Positions 23,161 to 36,699 of a stretch of 64,000 bases of DNA are shown one piece after another. The stretch covers positions 146,578,208-146,642,207 of the forward strand of contig NC_090731.1 of NCBI RefSeq assembly GCF_036898095.1. Reading direction: 5' to 3'. Numbering within the stretch: position 1 is the first letter of the stretch; each line of letters starts with the position of its first letter. The stretch comes from Palaemon carinicauda (taxonomy: Eukaryota > Arthropoda > Malacostraca > Decapoda > Palaemonidae). A model generated the notes under the pieces. It saw only the letters and a program-made list of their open reading frames with translations, was not told the DNA's origin and made no database searches. A program made the position numbers and the translations under genes.

Positions 23161-24689
23161 AATATCCTGTGTGTTTGTTCTTGAGTCTGTTGAGTTACTT
23201 TGGGTATTCCTTGCTCCATAGAGTTGTTTACAGATTTTTCAGATAATTCTGTTTTAAAGATATATTTTTCGGTCACTCTATGGTATAAAGGGTTTTCTTT
23301 AGTATTACGGTTTTTTGTATAATTTGTGTTTAGAAATGTCTTGCAGAGTTTCCTTTGTTTTATGATTTTTCTCTGAGCAATGATTGGCTATTGGGTAATG
23401 CCTTGATTTTCCTAGCTTAGGTGGTTATATTCCTTAGTTTTGATTTGCTTAAAACATCTATGGATTTATCTGAGGAACTCCCTAGCCCTGGATTGGGGAG
23501 AAATTCGGGCTTTATATGTTTTGTATTTAGATTATTTGGCATATTAAGTAGTCTATGCAGTTATGTTGAAATTCTTTTTCTATGGAGTTATTTGGGGGGT
23601 TTCCTTATTCAATAAGCTATCCAGGGCTCTTAAATGATTTGCCAGTCTTTGAGTATTCCCTCATTTGTATTTTTTTTTTTTTTTTGTAAAACTGTCTGGT
23701 TTATTCAGGACACCACATTGTCTGTGGAGCTATTTGGGTCCTATTCCTTTGACAATTCAGTTATTCATGACCATTTTTGGTCTTGGAAGTAATTCTGGAC
23801 AATCGTCTTTAGTGTCATTTAGAGCAATTTTAGGGGATGTCTTAGTCACTCATTGGATAATGAAGTTATCTGTAAGTTATTTGGAGCCTGTATTGCCAAT
23901 GGAATTATTGAGAGCAATCTTTTGTATATGGAGTTATCTGCACACACCTTGGCCTAAGGAGCTATTTTGTGGACATTGGATTATTTCATGTCTCATTGTT
24001 TCCTGGTTTCTGTTTCAAGTAATTCCTTCTTTCATTTTTTTTTATCTTGTTTTCAAGAGATCCAGTGTTCTTGCCAATTTTTAGGCTCCAGAGTTATGTG
24101 GCATTGCTCTGTGAATTAAGATCAAATTGACAAAATCTTTGTACAGTAATTGGTGGATTCAAGATTTATACATATTTCCAATGATTTTGCTTTTATATTT
24201 TAGGGGATATTTAAAAGAGAACTTCTGTATCAATTTATTTCAAGGTATGTTGCCCACATGTAGCACCTCAAGTTTTTCTTCCTATGCTATTTGCTACATA
24301 ATCATAAAACTGGCTAGAAATTTGCTTTATCCTCTTTCGTTTCTTAAAATATTTTTAATATTAAAACATTGTATTCTGTAAATTTCTTGTACATTGCCAA
24401 GGAAAAATTATGTACAATAATTAACCTTTGCTTTCCCTTTATTAAAAGTAACGTATCCCCCTTTTACCATTCTGTTTTATAAGGATGAAAACAAACTACA
24501 ATCCTCCTTTTGATTTGTATGATTAGGTAAAGAATAGTATGCCATCTTGTACATCTTGTTCTTTAAGACATGAATAATTCTTGATTATTAATCAAATTTT
24601 GTCCCAATACCACGTGTGAATAATTTTCAGATATTATGCAAATTTTGTCTTAATACCTATCCTCGCTTTGGCTTCTTGTATTACTTTGC

Positions 24690-24789
<100 letters not shown>

Positions 24790-24999
24790 CATATCTTTTA
24801 TGAGGAATTGAGGAACTTAAAGTGAGGGAAATAATGGAGAGGCTAGCTAATAAAACTAGATCAAAGGGTAAAGAAAGTAATGAAATTTAGGTCAATGAAC
24901 GTCCATCGAACAAGATTATGAACTATTAATTGCGAAGACTACAGATCATAAGATTAAAGTTATTGAAAGGCTAGATATGAAATTAAGTATATTATCTCT

Positions 25000-25790
25000 G
25001 TATGGGCTTAGTGCCATCATTGTACCTCTGGCAGTCCATTGGAGGTATTGCTTAAAGGCCATCTCAACCTTCCTTCTGACACTACATGTACTTCCAGGTT
25101 CCGGCTGACCCTACCTGTACTTTTTAAGTTCCTGCTGACCCTACCTGTACTTTTAAGTTCCTTCTGACCCTACCTGTACTTGCAGGTTCCTTCTGACCCT
25201 ACCTCCGCTTGCATGTTCCTTCTGACCATAGCTGTACTTGTATGTTACTCTGACCCTACTTAAGACTTGCAAGTTCCTTCTCATCCTACCTGCACTTGCA
25301 GGCTCCTTGTGACCCTATCTGCACTTGCAGTTTCCCTCTGACCCTCTCTTCACTTGCAGGTTCCTTCTGGTTCTACCTGTACTTGCACATTCCTTCTGTC
25401 CCTACCTATACTTGCAGATTCCTTCTGACAGTATCTGCAATTACACTTTCTTTCTGACCCTGTCTGCAATTACTCATTCTTTCTGACCTTGTCTGCAATT
25501 ACACAGTCATTATGACTCTACCTGCACTTGCATGTTCCTTCTAACCCTAGGTGTACTTAGACATTACTTCTCACCTTATGTAACCCTTCAGATCCAACCT
25601 GCACTTGCTCTTTATCATTCTACTTCAACTCCCTTCCCACATCCTTTCTTCCGTATTTCTGTTCATTCTTTCATCTCTTACTACAGTGTAACTGCAAGAG
25701 TATTCCCCAGATACAGTTGAGCACAGAATGGCTTCACAGGCCCCAGGGCTGAGTTTTAACACCAAAGTTTCTCATTTGAGTCCAATCCTA
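25000..25790 (+). repeat. Decapod-type dispersed repeat with internal minisatellite expansion
   Basis: The left part reads GGGCTTAGTGCCATCATTGT and GGTATTGCTTAAAGGCC. The right part reads TTACTACAGTGTAACTGCAA and GAATGGCTTCACAGGCCCCA. In order and content it resembles a dispersed repeat that I remember as frequent in decapods. A second, shorter relative lies at 28975-29200. The centre is replaced by about 18 copies of a 29-bp unit. Confidence 0.55.
25060..25590. repeat. 29-bp minisatellite array
   Basis: A diverged tandem array with unit approximately GTTCCTTCTGACCCTACCTG plus CACTTGCAG. Unit starts at 25157, 25186 and 25215 confirm the 29-bp period. About 18 units are recognisable, more diverged toward both ends. 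Confidence 0.85.
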
Positions 25791-26468
25791 AATATATTAT
25801 AGACTAAGGATGATTGCCAGTTTAAAAGAATATTGGTGACTGAAAGAATAACCCATGATATATTGGTTAATGAAAGTATAAAATATATATAATTTTAAGA
25901 GGAATAAAGAACATGTGATGAAATATTGGTCTTTAGATATTTGTGAATGAAAATGTACCCGGAGTAAAGATTAATGATATAAAAGGCTATAAACTCAGGT
26001 TGATCTTATGGATTTAAGAGGGACAAGTATTTCATAATGTTTTGTTATACAGAAATAAGCTATGGCAGGTATTAGATTCTACTCCTAAAAGTTTGATTCT
26101 TTTATTTATGAATCACTAATTGTTGACCTATTGCATGAAATAAAAGACTGTTAATGGTGTGATTGTACACTGATATTGGAAAGGATCGACCATTAATTAG
26201 GAGTTTTGAGGGCGACCTCGGCTAGTTGCTGATTACTGAAAAACTTTTGCAGTAGATTGTATATATGATGAAAATTTTAATTGGTCAATAAAACCTTCGT
26301 GTAGAGTGTTCCTGTTTAGATAAGGGGAGGGAGAAGAGTTTTGAATCATATGGTTGTGTAGATAAAAGTTGGTTTGTGATATGTATAGAATAGATGGGAT
26401 ATAGAGAAGATGCATTTTAATAGCCACTCCAATCTAAAGAAACTCATTTAATTACCAGGTACTTTAAG

Positions 26469-26471
<3 letters not shown>

Positions 26472-26526
<55 letters not shown>
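26472..26526. repeat. (TC)n microsatellite
   Basis: About 27 TC units followed by a short TG extension. Confidence 0.97.
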
Positions 26527-26531
<5 letters not shown>

Positions 26532-28893
26532 CTACATAAATATGCCTTGAAGAATAACATAATTATTGTTAAAAGTAAAGGGAGATTTTGTAAAATTTTC
26601 CAATAAGGTTTAAATACTGTATGAAGAAATTCTCTTTTATTTCAACTTGATGCTCACCTCCAATTTCAGATCTCTCACTCCCCATCCTTGATCCTTCCTT
26701 ATCCCAAATTTGGAAATGTTATATAAAAAACCAAAGAGACTTGCCCCATATGGCTGATGAGTCTCCCACTGCCCCCCTCCCCTTTGAGCATCGGCATTTG
26801 CATTTTATTCCTCACCACAAAAAGGGACTAAAGAGTCCATGAGGTAGATCCTGATCTTAACTAGAGTAATCACTTGTTTTTTAGACTGTTATTTTATTCC
26901 CCATGTACATAACTTGTTCACTCTTTTACTGGTGTCTTGAGAGCTGTAGCCCAATGTGTTAACTTGAATATATTGTACTTGTCAAAGGCTGGCAGCCTGT
27001 ACTGTTAAACATGTTGGACTTTAGTCGGCTTCTTGACCCAGCTGTCTTGTCAGTGAAGGTTTTATCCTGACAGCTAAAGTCATGAAAAATTATGGCTGTG
27101 TTATTCCATTATTAACTTCCTCAAAAGCCTTAAATTCTGTGTGTGTAATGGCTTATCAGATTTTAGAATTTTGTATAAATAACTATTTAAATCAAACATT
27201 TACAATTTTTAATAAGATTACATTATAGGAGGTTATAATGTCAAATGCACAGGTTTTGGTATTGTCATTTTCATTCCTAACCAAGTTGTATGCACTTGTG
27301 TCAATGACGAAAACATCAAATTTGTTATGAACTGTGTATTGTAAGTAGTGGAAATTCTATCTAATGTTAAAGGATTGTGATTCAATGTTCTCCAGACGTG
27401 TTTACGCTCTTTTTAGAAGTTAATGTGCAATTGATGGTAACTATTATTTCCAAATTTTTCCTAAAAACTTGAAGTTAAAGTATAATTAAAATGTTGAAGA
27501 TTAATGATAAGTATAATTAACGTAAGTGTTTCAAGGAATTTGGTAACAGGGTCATTTTGAGGTCTTGCATTTCAGAGCTTTTTATTATGGCGAGATACCT
27601 GGCCTCTCTGAAAAGGTGCACAGCTCGGTTCATAAATTCCAGTTTGTTTCTTGGCTCACGTCATTTGTGCCTATGACATAAAGAAGGGATAAATAACACT
27701 TTACTCATTTTTAGATGAATTGTGTAATGAGTTCTTGAATATCTTGTTGTTGGGAAAGCTGTTCAGATGTGTATATGTGAGTTTGTGTTGTTTAAAGGGT
27801 GTGAAGACTGATTTTGCATGAAGAATAGGTTTGTAAATTGTTGACAAAAGATCTCATCAGGTTTGTGTGTTTCAAGTGCAAAGTTTCCTGGGTTCATGAG
27901 AAAGATTTTTTTATTTCCTTACATTGGTCAAGGTATGAGAATTTCATGTCCATAATTGCATTACCTGTTTTAAAGATGCATTGATTTCTGGGTAGGTATT
28001 TTGGTTAATGCAGTACTGATGTGCAGAAATAGTCCTGTCTTCAAACAGTATCCTTCCTTGAGGAGAATTCATAACATTGTAAGAGGCATATCAGGTATTT
28101 TACTCCTGCTCAATTCACAATAATTGCAATATCATACTCAAAGGTTTGCTAATGGCCTGAATATAGATACAGTAATTCATAATCTGTTTTACTCCTTTTT
28201 AATCCCTTAACTATCTTCATGGTTAGATATCTTGACAATGTACATACATTGTAAGATTATTAGATTATACCCTAGATTGGTGCCAGGTTCATACCTGATA
28301 TCTTTTGTGTAGCCATTTTAGCTCCTATTCATTTGTTAAATTGTCTGGCCTTTAGGACAGTTTTTTTTTTTTTTTTAAATTCATTAGAGAACTGGTATCA
28401 ATTTATCCCATTAAAAGCTAGTGCTAACTTTGATTTGAATTATAATGGTTAAAATAATCCACACTCAGAACATGGATAGTTATTAAAGCACTGTAATAGT
28501 AAACCTTACTCATTACTTGTAGAGAGAAATTTAAAGTGTGATATTAAAAGAGGGTAAAATTTAAAATATTGCAATACAGTATTAAATGTTATGTATTTCA
28601 ATGTCACTTAAGGTTTTAATCTTGGCAAAAACAAAGTACCTACTACAGACCTTGTAAGTAATTATTTCTGTGACCACACCTTTCAATGATACCATTGGTT
28701 TAGTTTTATGCCCATAAGGGGTCATCAGAGTTCACTCGGGCTAGAGTAGTTCGAGTATTAAATTGGGAATTATAAGGTTAGATTAAAAGTGATTAATGAG
28801 GCTGCTAAATAGGTGATGGGAAATTGTATATTGCATAACATAGCTACCTTAATGTTACTTATTTTTGTTCCTCAGCACAGTGAAGTAACTCGC

Positions 28894-28895
<2 letters not shown>
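26527..28895. other. AT-rich non-coding interval
   Basis: No recognised gene or transposon protein. One small ORF with a basic N-terminus lies at 27587-27676. Otherwise there is only AT-rich sequence with short homopolymer runs such as T at 28360-28376. Confidence 0.5.
27587..27676 (+). CDS. Small ORF, 29 aa, resembling a mitochondrial presequence; doubtful
   Basis: The ORF starts 13 nt after an acceptor-like TCTTGCATTTCAG and encodes MARYLASLKRCTARFINSSL followed by nine more residues. It has no acidic residue, with Arg, Lys, Ser and hydrophobics spread as in an amphipathic mitochondrial targeting peptide. It closes with TGA and shows no good donor site, so it would need an unseen splice to continue. 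Probably chance. Confidence 0.12.
   Translation: MARYLASLKRCTARFINSSLFLGSRHLCL

Positions 28896-28962
<67 letters not shown>
28896..28962. repeat. (TC)n microsatellite with short ACTT tail
   Basis: About 33 TC units, then a few ACTT units up to 28981. It sits immediately before a dispersed-repeat copy. Confidence 0.97.
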
Positions 28963-28965
<3 letters not shown>

Positions 28966-28974
28966 ACTTACTTA

Positions 28975-29200
28975 CTTACTTAATGGTCTTGAAAGCGTTC
29001 CTTCAGGCCCTATTGTAGCTGCACTAGATTTATAATCTTTAACTTTACCTCCTCCTGCCTTCATTCTTCCATCTTGCCATCTTATAACTTCACTTCAATG
29101 TGTATCTATGTTTTCCCCCACTTGTGTTTGGATGCTGAATGGCCTCACAAGTCCAAGCGCTGGGTTATATTCCTAAATCAAATTCAATCTCCCTCTTAAA
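28975..29200 (+). repeat. Decapod-type dispersed repeat, short copy
   Basis: TTAATGGTCTTGAAAGCG, TTCCTTCAGGCCCTATTG, TAGCTGCAC, then GAATGGCCTCACAAGTCCAA and GCGCTGGG. The 3' portion aligns with GAATGGCTTCACAGGCCCCA at 25729. It has a single CCTTCAGGCCCTATTGTAGC unit where the 25-kb copy has the 29-bp array. Confidence 0.5.
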
Positions 29201-32200
29201 AAATGCTAATCGCAGGATTCCCTATCGAGTATTTAAGAAAAAAAAAATTATTGTTAACCAGATTAATTGTTTTTGAGCCGCTCTTACTTGTTAAATAGGG
29301 TTATTCCTCGCACATCGGTATAGTAAAAGAATTAAAACCCAGAAAATATTCATCTTTGATGTCGTGATGAGAATTTGCAAATATTTAATGTTGGGACTCT
29401 GTGCTATTAAAGTGTTAAAAATTCCACTGTAAGGAATGAGGGATTGCTGTTATGCTAGTATTGAATGAATGGTGTGAAATTCATGTGGAGAAGTTAGGAC
29501 GTTCTTTTGCCTAGTTTCTTTTAATAGAGCGTGTTCTAAATTGGACAAGCGATATCGGTTTTTTTGCCAGCGTTTCCACGAGGAAGTCGGACTGAAAGGA
29601 TTTTGGGTACCATTTTTTTTTAGATTGATGGGTACGAATTAGGATTGTAGGTGTCTCATGTAGAACAGGGTGGGTTTTGCAGTGTAATTTCCGTAATGTA
29701 GCTTATGAGGAAATTTTGTTTAACTATGTGAAAAGGTGAAAAATATCCTCTTATCCTTATAGCTAGTAGAACACCCAGTCAGTCAGCCAATTGACAAGCT
29801 TCAAACTTGAGTTTCTTCAATAAAGTACGTTCCAAGACTGTAGAATCCTCAGCTTCAGTAAGCAGAGCATATACTTTAAAAAACTGCTATTTTAAGTTTT
29901 CAAAATAGCCCTTTATAATATTGTAAAGCTATTAGAGAAAAAAAAATCATGTAGTATATGCATAAAATAGATTTTCTGAGATAATTGGGTATTTAACTTA
30001 ACAGTTTAGTTTTTTTTATATGAATTCATGTATAAAAATGCTATAAAGAGCAAATTCTTTTCTTGTTTTTAGAGTTTTGAGGTATTAATTTTGTGATTTG
30101 CTGAACTATCTAAGGGGAAAATTTTAGTCTTCGTAAAGTCACCGAGAAATAAATGATACATTATATTTTTCTTTCTTTACAAAAAGATTTAAGTTTGATG
30201 AATTGCTTTTTATTAGTATATATATATTCCTAACACTAATTAACTTGTATAAAAGCTATAATTCCTGGTCCTGCGTTTCTATATTTCGAAAGCGATTCTA
30301 GTCTTTTAAATTGTGACTCAAAACGTGTAATGAATTAATTATTAAATGTTATTATTCTGTTAAACTTCTGGGTATCATAGATAATTGGTTGATTTTTAAT
30401 CTAAAGATATATTTCCCTTCATTGGTACTTTTTTCCAACTACCTTACATTAAAAGGTATAGTATTTAGGAGCAGAATACTGTATCATGCTTGGCGAACGT
30501 AATCTCTGTTTCTCTCTTGTGTCCGAGCTCATTCTGGTAACTTTTAAACTTAATTTTAGGTTGGGGTAATCTAAAGTCTTTCAAGGACAAAAATTCAGAA
30601 TCATTTATTTTGATTACTAAAATTAGTTTGATCTTAAATATTTTGACCGTAACTTGTGATGTATTAAGTTACACAGGACTTGCGTAAAATACTTAATAAA
30701 TATTGAAGAAACATATTTGATTTTTGCCTGAGGATACATTAGTCAGGCATTATATGTTTGTGATAGTATAGTAAGGGGTTATGAGCAGAGAGTAGTATAG
30801 GAAGAGTTTTTTGAGGTAAGGAATTTAGTATGAATAATTATAAGATGATGATAGTATATTAAGGGCCTATATGCAGAGGATAGTACAGTATACTGTAGTA
30901 AGGAATTATAAGCTGAAGATAGTATTTAGTGGGGTTGACTTTAGTTAATCATAGGCTATAGGTGTATAAAACACTTTACTCATATTTCTAGGAGTATTCT
31001 ATATTTTTGGGGTTGATAGGTTGTAGACCAAAATTTAGTTATTAGGGTTTACATGAACTTTGAATTAAAACTTTTCTACCTAAAACTGTAGGTAAATATT
31101 CAGTAAAAATCTTTCATAACACTGTCTGTATGCATGTAAAAATAAGCCGTTTATATAAAGTTGGTATTTTTCTAGTGTCTCAGCTTTATAAAATGTTTCA
31201 GGTTAAGCTCCCTTTCCAGCATTTCTTTTGCTAGGGTTTGTATTTGAGAACTTAGTACACAGCTAAAGTGATTTGGGTGTCCATGTGTAAGGTGAATGCG
31301 TACTTCGGTCCGATCTGACTGTCTGCTGGGAGAAGTAGCAAGGATGGTCAGGGCAGTAGCCTTGCATGTCTCTTCTCTTTTACCTGACTCAATCATGTGC
31401 ATTAAATGGGACGAGACAGAGAGGCAACTTGGCATTTATAAATCTTGTCTGCTTTTCAGTGAGCTTTGGGTGTCTGTAGTAATGGATTGTTCTGAAATTG
31501 CACAAAGGCCTGAAAATGAATCTTATTGTTTTTTTAGATTTTTAATTTATTTTCCATTCTAGAAATATTAATTTCTTTATTGTCTAAGTGAATAATTTCC
31601 TGTTTCATTAAAAAAAAATTAACGTAACTCGATAATCTTTGGAATCTGCCTTATAGTAATATAAATAAATATTGACAAATATTTCATTTAACTTCAGAAG
31701 AGCTCCAAACTATTCCTGAAGTCTTTAAATTGCAATCCTGATATCAATGTTTGTAAAATTATCAATAAAGAATTTGAAAAAAAGAAGGAAAAGGAAAGCA
31801 TTCAAGGGCCTAGTGACATTGCTTCCTCATAAAAACTTTGCATCAAGTTTCTGGTTACTAGGTGGGATAGGGGATGGCCTTGGTGGGCTTTCCTTTTCCT
31901 CCTCTTTTTTTTTATTAATAATTTTACCTTTCTATTAGAGAAAGCACTACTACTTACTTGCACAATCATGAAATGTGTAATCTCAAATGCTGAGCTTCAA
32001 ATACACCAACAGGTGTTCAAAAGTAAAAAAAAGAAAATGGACACCACCAGAAAAACAAAGAAAACAGGACGTTTTGTCATTCCTTGCACCATAGTGGATG
32101 TTAAGTGTGACTCACTTAAGCTCCTTTCTTGGCTCAATGCATGACAAACGTCAAGTTTTCTTTGCATCTAGGATGTTTAAAGCTTTCAGAAAATGGGATT

Positions 32201-34849
32201 TCATGGATCTGATGCATATTTGTCATTGACTACATAGTTTGTATTTTTATTATATAATTGAACTGATTACACTGAAACCTGTCTTGCATTTGCCATTCAA
32301 TCTTCTATAATAAAAGTTTTTTAAGGAATTTAGAATTTTTTTCCTTACCCATATTGTGTTAATTGGAAGCTTTTAAGAACATAGGTATACTTTTGTACCT
32401 AAAATGTTAATTTAATGGCTTCAACATTGAATAGGTGGCTTTTGAGGAATATTAACTAATGGAAATAGGTCATTATTCATCATGACTAATAAAAACCCTA
32501 TTTGACAGCCAGCTGGATTAAGAAGTGGACTCGGGTCCAAAATGAAATACAACAGTTTGGCCATCTTGACCTTACAATATATTAAAAACACACTTGTACT
32601 GCTGCTCTCAACCCGCAGTGTTAATGGGGGGTGAACAAGTTTTGTTTGTTGGGGATCAATGACAGTCCAAATGGACGAGTGTCTAGTTTGGAGAGAGGAC
32701 CATTTCATGAGGCTTTTTGGCCCATTTTTTTGTGGGGAAAAAGGCATTTGCTGGTACTTAAAGGGGCAGGGGGGCCGCTTAGGGAGAACACTCTGTCACA
32801 TGAAGTTTGATAGAGGGAAAATATTCAAAGTATTTGCTTTTTTATTTTCATTTTCTTTTTTTATGTACCAGGGAAACTAAATTAAAAAGTAATAGTTTCA
32901 TATGTATTTTATTTCAGTATTTTAAAAATTTTACAATTGGTATGGTATAAATATCTGAGCAATTCAATTTAGTTTCAATATCTTTTCAAGGTATACTAAA
33001 CATAATAATTACTTAAAAGGTCCATTGACGTGCCATATTGAACCGCACAATTGCCAATATAGCAGTATTTAAAGATAGTTAAAAATCATTTGAAATATTT
33101 TGTTGTAAATAATAGGCACTATTTAATAAGGAGGACTAATGCATAAGAATAATTATACTTGAATATACAAAAGCTTGTCTTGAAAGATAATTTATAGCAA
33201 AAGAAGTGACATACCACTGGTAATATAACTAAATACATGTACATGTAGATGGTCCAGAATTTTTATGTCAGCAATATTAGCATTACTGATTACTTTAGTC
33301 CTATTCTAGGTTCATTAGTCAAGAGCTGTTAAGAATTCTTTTGTGATAGAGAGTTAAAAGATATTTGAATATCTAATTAGAATACAAGTACTTTTTCATT
33401 CATAACAGAAATGAGACTAAAGTAGGTAAAGCTTTAGCTCATTTGTAAAATTGCACCCTAGTTAAATATTCAGATATCTTGTACTCAATATCATGAATGA
33501 ATTCTTTCCAGCTCTCTTACTATAGTGAACTTAGAATAAGACTAAAGTTGTCAGCAATACCCATTTTATCGATGTCAAATTGGTGGACCATATATCTTTA
33601 CTTATTCAATATATTTAATTATAATATTACCAGCAGTATGTCGCTACTTTGCCATAAATCATCAATCAAAACTAGCTCTTGTATATTCAAGTATTTTTGT
33701 CTATGCCAATTATTCTTAAGCAATAGACATTATCAAAAGTGTCAAATAATTACAACAAAGTAGGCCTATTTCAAATATTTTCAACTCAAGTAACTTGAAA
33801 TATTTTGTTGGCATTTATACTGTTCAATATGGCATGTCACTTGATTGTAATAAATCCTTTCTTATTCAGGAAGCTGTTAGCAGTTTGCCCACAGGGCTTT
33901 ACATGTTAAGAAAATATCTACTGCTTTGCCTCCTCCATCAAGTTGCTATATGTAACATACCTTTCAAGGGATTGTTTACCATTATTTACAATAAAGAATA
34001 TTTGAAATAATAATCCTAACCAATGTACAGTTTTGAATTATACAAGCATTTGCTTCTAAATTAAGTTTTGATGATTATTTGTATCTAATAAAACTTTAAA
34101 TGACAAAACAGTATTTTATTGTATATAAAATGAAACTGGTTTTAAGCACTTGATATATGCTTAATTATAATTTCAAATTCACATCCTATTTACATGGTTA
34201 ATTATTAGATTTGCAGATAAATGCTACCTGTAAAACCTCTTTTGGTAGTTATAAGACACAATCTACATTTCTGTTTTAACTGAAATTTTTAACCATATCA
34301 TTAACCTCTACATCCGTAAAGTTTATTTCAATGCACTAACTTTTAAAATACTCGTTCAAAATGTTGCATTAAAAGGACTCTGGCCGGCATTCTACAGATT
34401 ATCTTAAACCAATAATTTAATTTTCTTTGAGCTTCTTTATCGCTAATTATTCCTCATTTTGTCTTAAATTGATTACGACCTGATTAGCCTATGTAACAAG
34501 AACCGAGTCCGAACATTGTTTGAAAAATATTAATCTTAAGCCATTCATTTGGTATACCTTCTTCATTAAGTCTTTCAAGAATAATCTTGAAATTCTACAA
34601 TAAAACCACTCCTAGAACATCTACCTAAAGAAATATTCTGTGAATGTTGATTTAAAACTACTTCACTGATGGTTTCCTTATCTTTAAACTGCAATAGCTG
34701 AAATTAAATTATCAGTACTATTCCTTTCATAAAACCTTTTGATACAAATTCAATTTGTAAAATGCTCCAAACTACAACTTACTAACTATATAGACTGGAG
34801 TTTAAACTCTAAATTAGATTTTAGACTTAAAAAAAAAGCAGTTAATGGG
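29201..34849. other. Long AT-rich non-coding interval
   Basis: No gene, transposon protein or structured repeat was recognised. The longest open frames (for example 31172-31435 minus and 32421-32747 minus) lack recognisable domains, credible codon structure or splice context. It may be intronic or intergenic. Confidence 0.5.
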
Positions 34850-34945
34850 ATCATTTGCATAAAGAATATGCAAAGCCTAAAACCAGCTGAGATTTCATCA
34901 TTAATTGCATCTTTTGTATTAGGAATATGCAAAGCTTAAAACCAG
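34850..34945 (+). repeat. Diverged tandem duplication with octamer (POU-like) motifs
   Basis: The block GAATATGCAAAGC.TAAAACCAG occurs at 34864-34886 and again at 34923-34945. It contains TATGCAAA at 34867-34874 and 34926-34933, with ATTTGCAT in the opposite orientation at 34853-34860. These match the consensus octamer of POU-domain factors. Whether the site is regulatory cannot be told in such AT-rich DNA. Confidence 0.4.
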
Positions 34946-35222
34946 TAGACACGAGATTTTATCATTTTGTCATTTAAATATTTTAAAACTATTCCAATTC
35001 ACTGGATTAAAGAAATATAAATAGGATCTTTTACTGCAAACAAGCATTCGGAATGTTATACATAACCAGAATAACAAAAAATATTGATATTTTGGGAAAA
35101 TTATTAATTTAACTAAAATTACTAACATATTTGATATGAAGTTTTGAAATTAAGACAACAAACCCTGGAGAAATGTTCTTTTAAAAACAATCTAAAACTT
35201 ATTTTACAATGGTCATATTTTT

Positions 35223-35357
<135 letters not shown>

Positions 35358-36699
35358 ACATTAGCCCTCAAAATCTTAGCATTAATATTTAAGACCTTAA
35401 ATAATTTGCAAAGATTTTTTCCCCAAATATTCATAATTACTCTATTCATGACTTTCCTTGCTTACCGTTACACAAGATAAATGGATTAGTTGCTAGTACA
35501 TGTAATCCTAACTAGTAAATTAAAAGTGAAATTTTTAGTAAATTAAAAGTGAAATTTTTAGAGCATATTTGGTTCTCCCTTCAACTGAAACATATGTCAA
35601 ATAAAATAATTCTAGTACTGGGACTGTATATAGAATACTCGGTTAAGCAAAATACAGTATGTCATTGTTACAAAGTAGGAAATAAAACTTATTTTAAAAC
35701 ATGCTGTACAAGCAAAAATCATTAACTAAAATATTTTCACTTCTCTATTATATTTATAATACACATACTTATATAAGTGTTTATTACTTGAACATGATAG
35801 ACTCCTGTATTCTTCCTGCCCACAAGGAAAAGTGACTGAACAGCACTGACAAGATCAGGCTAATTAGAGAGCCATACTTTTTTGTCTAATAGCTATCTTA
35901 AGCATATCTACTAATAACTTTTAAGAGAACAAAGGCCTATTATAAAATTGGAATTGTGTAGAAGAAAACTTAATGACAGTTGCTAATAATTAGATGGTCT
36001 CGAAAGACAGAGATGAATTGGTATACATAAACAAAGATGAAATAATTTTCTTAGTTAAAATAATTAGTTTAAATGTTATATTCACATGCAATCAATGTAA
36101 TTTAATATAGAGATTGTAGAAGAATTTGAATCAACTCCCAAAAAGATTATTAATTTAATTTCTCTTCGGTCACACATTTAGATAACTAGTTTACAGCACT
36201 TTAAACTATTCTAAAAATGATACAATCTTGAAGTACTGTACTAGTATGTTAAGAGGTCCAGAGGAAAATGACATTGATTTAATAGCTAGTTAATGAAAAT
36301 TGAAAACATCAGAAGCAAATTTCTAAGGAAGAAGTCCTTCATTTACATTTGTTGCTCTTAATTGGTTATCAATGTTAAATTTTCTTTTTCAAAAACATTT
36401 AAAGAACAATCTGAATGTCGATTAGAAAGTAGAAAAAAAAACATCTAGAAATAGTATTTAAGTTAAATTTTGGGTGTTTAGAATTTAATAGAAAAAAAAA
36501 GCATGTGTATTTTCCAACAGAAAGATATAAAGAATTAAAGACTAACTAAAATTAGCTGTATATTCATTGACTAAGATTAAGGTCTAATAAAATACTTTCT
36601 ACGAGACTGAATTTAAGTTAATAGCTTTCATAATTAAATTTACCACTCCCAGAAATAAAGACACTGATAAACTTGAAATAATCTGGTTATATTGTTTTG

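Larger units (their letters stand above)
19469..24480 (+). repeat. Segmental duplication, copy 2
   Basis: Collinear with 4174-8483 from ATTTGTAGGCTACC to the shared ...CCATTCTGTTTT stretch near 24475. Copy 2 is longer because of a ~660-bp dispersed repeat inserted at about 22498-23160. The shared parts carry scattered point changes, consistent with an older duplication. Beyond 24480 the two copies share nothing. Confidence 0.85.

Noticed and set aside
31172..31562. Overlapping 87-88 aa ORFs on both strands
   Set aside because: No recognised domain, splice sites or repeat support; likely chance.
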